Assembly (NCBI GenBank): GCA_050260415.1
Contig: JBLNCE010000081.1
Span: 1-19,249, forward strand
DNA length: 19,249 nt
DNA from: JBLNCE01 sp050260415
Lineage (GTDB): Bacteria > Bacillota > UBA4882 > JAAYXC01
Direction: 5' to 3'
This document shows, one piece after another, positions 15,717 to 19,249 of this stretch. Below the pieces are notes generated by a model. It saw only the letters and a program-made list of their open reading frames with translations, did not search any database and was not told the DNA's origin. Position 1 is the first letter of the stretch. The number at the start of each line of letters is the position of its first letter. The translations under genes and the position numbers were made by a program.

Positions 15717-16019
15717 ATGGTGACGCTATTAATCTACGACATCCCCGACGACCGCGGCCGGAGCAAAGTGGCCGACGCCTGCCTGGACTGCGGGCTCATG
15801 CGCATCCAGTGGAGCGCCTTTGTCGGGGATCTCCCCCAGGCCAAGCGAAGCGATCTGCGCGCGCGCATCGAACGCATCATGGCGGGCAGGGAGGGTAATG
15901 TTCAGTTCTATCCGATCTGCGAAAAGGACTTCGCCGCCGTGGAGGAAATGGTCTACGGCAATTACAAGTTCGGCGTCAAGGAACGCATCGCCGAACGGAA
16001 AAAGGCGGTGATCGTTTGA
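15717..16019 (+). CDS. cas2: Cas2, adaptation complex subunit
   Basis: This 100-aa Cas2 has a ferredoxin-like fold and opens with the diagnostic MVTLLIYDIPDDRGRSK, where Asp8 is the conserved acidic residue. The middle RIQWSAFVGDLPQ and a C-terminal ICEKDF segment fit the family. It forms the dimer bridging Cas1 in spacer integration. ATG 15717 lies 4 nt after the cas1 stop, and its TGA overlaps the cas4 TTG start, so cas1-cas2-cas4 are translationally coupled. The frame is intact and GC-rich, like its neighbours. Confidence 0.95.
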   Translation: MVTLLIYDIPDDRGRSKVADACLDCGLMRIQWSAFVGDLPQAKRSDLRARIERIMAGREGNVQFYPICEKDFAAVEEMVYGNYKFGVKERIAERKKAVIV

Positions 16020-16630
16020 TCCAGCATACGGCCGCATATGTCCCCGATCACGCATCGCCGGTCTTCACGGTCACGGATCTGAAGCAGTTCTGCTATTGCC
16101 CGCGCATTATCTACTTTACCTATGTGCAGCCCGTGCCGCGCCACGTGACGGCGGCCATGGAGCGCGGCATCGACGAGCACCTGCGGGTGGAAAGACTGGA
16201 GCCCCGCCGGACGGTGAGGCGTTATGGCCTCGACCAGGCGGAAAAACACCTGCACATCCGGCTACACTCTCCCGTCATCGGTTTGTCCGGGCAACTGGAC
16301 ATGCTCCTGATCGCGGGCGAAGACCATTATCCCGTGGAGTTCAAGCACACCAGGCAATCCCCGGCGGCGAACCACCGTCGACAACTGACCGCCTACGCCC
16401 TGCTCGTGGAGGAGGAATATGAAGTCCGCGTAAACAGGGGCTTTTTCTGCGTCTACCCGGAGAATAGGTTGTTCCCCGTTGAAATTGGCGATGACGACAA
16501 ATCCGCGGTATTGGCAGCCGTAGGCGCCATGCGCCAGATCGCCCTGGCCCAGGAATGGCCGGAGGCCACGCACGATCGCGGCAAGTGCTTGTGTTGCGAA
16601 TGGCGTAATTTCTGCAACGATATCTACTGA
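16016..16630 (+). CDS. cas4: Cas4 RecB-like Fe-S exonuclease
   Basis: This 204-aa PD-(D/E)xK nuclease trims and orients prespacers by their PAM. Asp95 (SGQLDML), Glu108 and Lys110 (PVEFKH) form the nuclease site, and QLTAYALLVEE (123 on) is the RecB motif. Cysteines at 28 (CPR) and 191, 194 and 200 (KCLCCEWRNFC) are the expected iron-sulfur cluster ligands. The start is a TTG overlapping the cas2 stop (TTGA). No closer ATG fits the conserved N-terminus VTDLKQFCYCPR, so the exact start is a little uncertain. Cas4 after cas2 differs from the more usual cas4-cas1-cas2 order of type I-B loci. The array leader begins directly after it. Confidence 0.93.
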   Translation: MIQHTAAYVPDHASPVFTVTDLKQFCYCPRIIYFTYVQPVPRHVTAAMERGIDEHLRVERLEPRRTVRRYGLDQAEKHLHIRLHSPVIGLSGQLDMLLIAGEDHYPVEFKHTRQSPAANHRRQLTAYALLVEEEYEVRVNRGFFCVYPENRLFPVEIGDDDKSAVLAAVGAMRQIALAQEWPEATHDRGKCLCCEWRNFCNDIY

Positions 16631-16816
16631 TCTGGAAGGGGACCCCAAGAGCATTCGCGAAATACTATTGTCAGGTGAGGGACGCATGCGGATGTTTTCG
16701 CAAATCCCCCCCGTTTTTGAGCAGAATCGAGATCTGCGAAAGAATGGATCGTTTCCGGGATCGGCCGATGCCAGAAAGCTAGTATTGGAGGCGGTTTCAA
16801 GAAACAGATAACTGCT
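16631..16816 (+). other. CRISPR leader
   Basis: This is the 186-nt non-coding stretch between cas4 and the first repeat, on the side where the repeats are perfect. It includes a C-run followed by TTTTTGAG (around 16706-16720) and a short dyad GTTTC-AA-GAAAC (16794-16805) that ends 11 nt before repeat 1 and echoes the GAAAC end of the repeat. No strong -35/-10 pair is obvious. It should carry the array promoter and the integration signals. Confidence 0.6.
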
Positions 16817-18482
16817 CTTGCAAAGATTGTCCCGATGAATAGGGGACTGAAACACTAAGAATCTTCGGCACAACAGCCGCTGCCACCATCTTGCAAAGAT
16901 TGTCCCGATGAATAGGGGACTGAAACTTTGGGCCGGTTTCCGCCCGATCAAGTACGCCGCGTAACTTGCAAAGATTGTCCCGATGAATAGGGGACTGAAA
17001 CGCGCGTCGGCATAGGCCTGGCTCACTTTCTGGATCCTTGCAAAGATTGTCCCGATGAATAGGGGACTGAAACGTCGGGATGCATCGGCCTGGCACCCGG
17101 GCCGGACTCGCCTTGCAAAGATTGTCCCGATGAATAGGGGACTGAAACATCATACAAACGGCACCCCCCCGCCGATAAGGGCCTTGCTTGCAAAGATTGT
17201 CCCGATGAATAGGGGACTGAAACCCGCGAGAAGGGCGCGAAGGTGTTCACTCCGGAGGACTTGCAAAGATTGTCCCGATGAATATGGGACTGAAACTCGG
17301 CGAGACAACCTCTGCTATGTCGTCCGCGGGAGCCTTGCAAAGATTGTCCCGATGAATAGGGGACTGAAACCCTCGTCGCCCTCGCCGGCTGCGCCCTGCC
17401 CTGGGCCCTTGCAAAGATTGTCCCGATGAATAGGGGACTGAAACATCCTGGCGGCCAGTCAAGGGCGCCGAACGGGCATACGCTTGCAAAGATTGTCCCG
17501 ATGAATAGGGGACTGAAACTGACCGCCGCCTGGCTCTTCGACGGCTTTCCAATCGCCTTGCAAAGATTGTCCCGATGAATAGGGGACTGAAACCTCAGGC
17601 GCGGGTCAAAGGGCGCGGCCAAGATCACGACTTGCAAAGATTGTCCCGATGAATAGGGGACTGAAACTCCTTCTCCCCCCTCAACTTCTCCGCCTTCAAC
17701 GCCGCCTTGCAAAGATTGTCCCGATGAATAGGGGACTGAAACCGAAGTCAAGCCAGGCATGGCTTTTCACTCCTTTTGTGCTTGCAAAGATTGTCCCGAT
17801 GAATAGGGGACTGAAACGGTGGCAGAGAACGCGATGGCGATGGCCCTGGCCCTGGACTTGCAAAGATTGTCCCGATGAATAGGGGACTGAAACACGGATT
17901 TTGCCTACGATTGGCCCGACATATTTTGTCTTGCAAAGATTGTCCCGATGAATAGGGGACTGAAACCGCCCACGTCGCGACGAAATCGGCGGGACCGGCC
18001 TCGGCTTGCAAAGATTGTCCCGATGAATAGGGGACTGAAACGCTTGCTTATCCCCGGCACCCGGTAGAGCGCAAACGCCTTGCAAAGATTGTCCCGATGA
18101 ATAGGGGACTGAAACTCCGAAGTGGCGAAATTAGCCAGGCCGATCTCGGCCTTGCAAAGATTGTCCCGATGAATAGGGGACTGAAACCACTTTCCCGTCA
18201 TCTGTGACCGCAAAAAGCCCTTCAAGCTTGCAAAGATTGTCCCGATGAATAGGGGACTGAAACTTCGACGGCACATGGAGCTGTGTCCGGGGGCTGGAGA
18301 CTTGCAAAGATTGTCCCGATGAATAGGGGACTGAAACTGCGCCGGTGATTTGACATATTCGGTCTCTATTTCCCTTGCAAAGATTGTCCCGATGAATAGG
18401 GGACTGAAACACGAGCATTTCGACGCCGTTCACCCGGACATGCAACTTGCAAAGATTGTCCCGATGAATAGGGGACTGAAAT
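16817..18482 (+). CRISPR. Type I-B CRISPR array, 23 repeats of 37 nt and 22 spacers
   Basis: The repeat starts CTTGCAAAGATTG, contains a 5-bp hairpin GTCCC/GGGAC with a 9-nt loop, and ends ACTGAAAC, the likely 8-nt handle. Repeats begin at 16817, 16890, 16965, 17037, 17112, 17187, 17260, 17334, 17408, 17483, 17557, 17631, 17706, 17781, 17857, 17930, 18005, 18079, 18151, 18227, 18301, 18374 and 18446. Spacers are 35-39 nt, all different, mostly GC-rich. Repeat 7 has G-to-T at 17285 in the loop, leaving the stem intact. The last repeat has its final C changed to T, marking the trailer end and + strand transcription from the cas4 side. I found no match between a spacer and the rest of the window by eye. 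Confidence 0.99.
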
Positions 18483-18527
18483 TCAGGGAACATGCCAACA
18501 AGCCGAAGCGGTTGCGAACGTCAACCA

Positions 18528-18590
18528 GAAAGTTTACCAGATGATCTTTTGAAAGTGAGCCACACCTTTGATCCTTCGAAAGTTTACCAG
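18528..18590 (-). repeat. IS21-type terminal repeats, two copies of GAAAGTTTACCAG
   Basis: GAAAGTTTACCAG occurs at 18528-18540 and 18578-18590, with a related GAAAGTGAGCCAC (18551-18563) between them. Multiple short terminal repeats next to the istB end are a feature of IS21-family elements. GAAAGTGA also occurs on the minus strand at 19076-19069, which could be part of the opposite end. The exact IS boundary is not determined. Confidence 0.5.
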
Positions 18591-18597
18591 TCCGATA

Positions 18598-18861
18598 TCA
18601 ATCCGGCGGCGGGGGCGTAGGCAACACCTCCCTTTTGCGGAAAGGATCCACCTCCACGGCGTTGAGGCGGGAGGCAAGGCGATACGACTCCCCGTTCATG
18701 TTCAGGATGTGCGACCGGTGCGTCAAACGGTCGACAAGGGCGCCGGCCAGCATGGCATCGGGGAAGAGTTCCCCCCAACGTGAGGATTCCAGGTTTGTTG
18801 TGATAATGACGCTTCCTCGCTCGTTTCGCAGCGAGAGCAGATGGAACAACAGTTCCGCGTA
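18598..18861 (-). pseudogene. istB: IstB-like ATP-binding transposition helper, C-terminal fragment (IS21 family)
   Basis: The minus strand encodes about 87 residues of the C-terminal third of IstB: YAELLFHLLSLRNERG, SVIITTNLESSRWGELFP, and DAMLAGALVDRLTHRSHIL, then SYRLASRL to the stop at 18600-18598. Immediately upstream of the Tyr codon is an in-frame TGA, and the Walker A/B part is missing, so it is a truncated remnant. No istA sequence is seen. It sits about 115 nt beyond the trailer end of the array, and its terminal repeats lie about 45 nt from the last repeat. An IS insertion or rearrangement may have shaped this end of the CRISPR locus. Confidence 0.85.
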
Positions 18862-19144
18862 TCAGGCGGGATTACGGGGCGGAACGGGATCGAGGGATTG
18901 CCGCGCGTGGGCTGTTGGTGAGCCGTTTGTTCGGCAAGGGCGTGTTTTGCCGTTACAGACTTCGCTCGTTGGCCATTACGGTTACAGTTCAGCCGCATTA
19001 TGAATCGATCGGGTCGTTTGTCAAGGTTCAAGGTCCCCTTTTCCTCCCTTTTGGGCGGCGGGCTTAGGTCACTTTCGAAATCTGGGTTCAACGATCATGT
19101 CCTCGATGATGTTGCTCAAGACCTTGCGCATCAATTGAGATTCC
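18862..19144. other. Non-coding stretch between the istB fragment and the last ORF
   Basis: No supported gene is present. Apparent ORFs across it have no recognisable family features. It holds a possible IS-end-like CACTTTCG (19071-19078) in inverted orientation relative to 18551. I read it as rearranged mobile-element or intergenic DNA. Confidence 0.4.
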
Positions 19145-19249
19145 TCACTCCTCCAGCCTGAAAAACCTCCCGTAATCCGGCCGCCAGCCGCGCGGCCACC
19201 AGTAGCCGTCGCGCGGGTCGAATTCGTAGCGCGCGCGGTAGTAGTCCGG
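19145..19249 (-). CDS. C-terminal end of an unknown minus-strand protein (cut by the window edge)
   Basis: From the right edge the minus strand is open for 34 codons to TGA at 19147-19145. It reads PDYYRARYEFDP, then a Trp-rich GYWWPRGWRPDYGRFFRLEE. The aromatic and basic composition and strong GC3 bias look like real coding sequence, but I do not recognise the family. The start lies outside the window. Confidence 0.4.
   Translation of the reverse strand, partial: PDYYRARYEFDPRDGYWWPRGWRPDYGRFFRLEE

Noticed and set aside
16797..18493. Long minus- and plus-strand open frames with repeated VPYSSGQSLQ, FSPLFIGTIFA or KIVPMNRGLK units
   Set aside because: They are translations of the CRISPR repeats and spacers in several frames, with no ribosome binding sites; not repeat proteins.
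1..19249. tRNA or rRNA genes
   Set aside because: No cloverleaf-like or rRNA-like sequence was recognised on either strand.

Overview
The window is GC-rich bacterial DNA with compact, co-directional genes, strong AGGAGG-type ribosome binding sites and frequent GTG/TTG starts. Together with a type I-B (Cst/Tneap-like) CRISPR-Cas locus, a PepT peptidase and an IS21-type remnant, this suggests a high-GC, probably anaerobic member of the Bacillota (Clostridia or a related class). That assignment is inference; no rRNA or other phylogenetic marker is present.

Layout. (1) 1-4051: four + strand genes for an amidohydrolase (5' end just cut by the window edge), a PaaK-like adenylating ligase, an archaeal-type 3-dehydroquinate synthase II/GriH homologue, and an AroA'/GriI-type class I aldolase. 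The last two can build a 3-amino-4-hydroxybenzoate (3,4-AHBA) type ring. The first two resemble the ligase/amidohydrolase pair known from benzoxazole natural products. I read this as the end of a small biosynthetic cluster. (2) 4217-4543: a small, highly charged unknown protein, then a strong hairpin. (3) 4756-6006: peptidase T. (4) 6007-7275: gene debris, an MFS transporter remnant fused to a frameshifted WYL/YafY-type regulator remnant. (5) 7276-7733: a dense regulatory region. (6) 7734-16630: cas6-cas8b1-cas7-cas5-cas3-cas1-cas2-cas4, all on +. (7) 16817-18482: a CRISPR array of 23 repeats of 37 nt and 22 spacers of 35-39 nt. (8) 18528-19249: an IS21-family (istB) remnant and the C-terminal end of an unknown minus-strand gene.

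The most interesting signal lies in region 5. On the minus strand at about 7482-7549 there are two degenerate copies of the array's own repeat around one spacer-like segment, downstream of a perfect extended -10 box (TGCTATAAT). The first 15 nt of that pseudo-spacer match the cas6 promoter (7693-7707) at 14 of 15 positions. The only mismatch is at position 12, a base flipped out in type I crRNA-DNA hybrids. The match is preceded by CCT, a typical I-B PAM, and runs into the cas -10 box TATAAT (7707-7712). This is the architecture expected of a CRISPR-resembling regulatory RNA (CreR-like) that directs Cascade to repress its own operon.

Two cas genes carry apparent frameshifts: cas3 near 13780, between helicase domains 1 and 2, and cas1 near 14735-14740, at codon 12. 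Each can be explained by two extra bases (TC/CT). If these are real and not sequence errors, the locus would have lost interference and spacer acquisition while keeping cas6, Cascade genes, array and the regulatory RNA.
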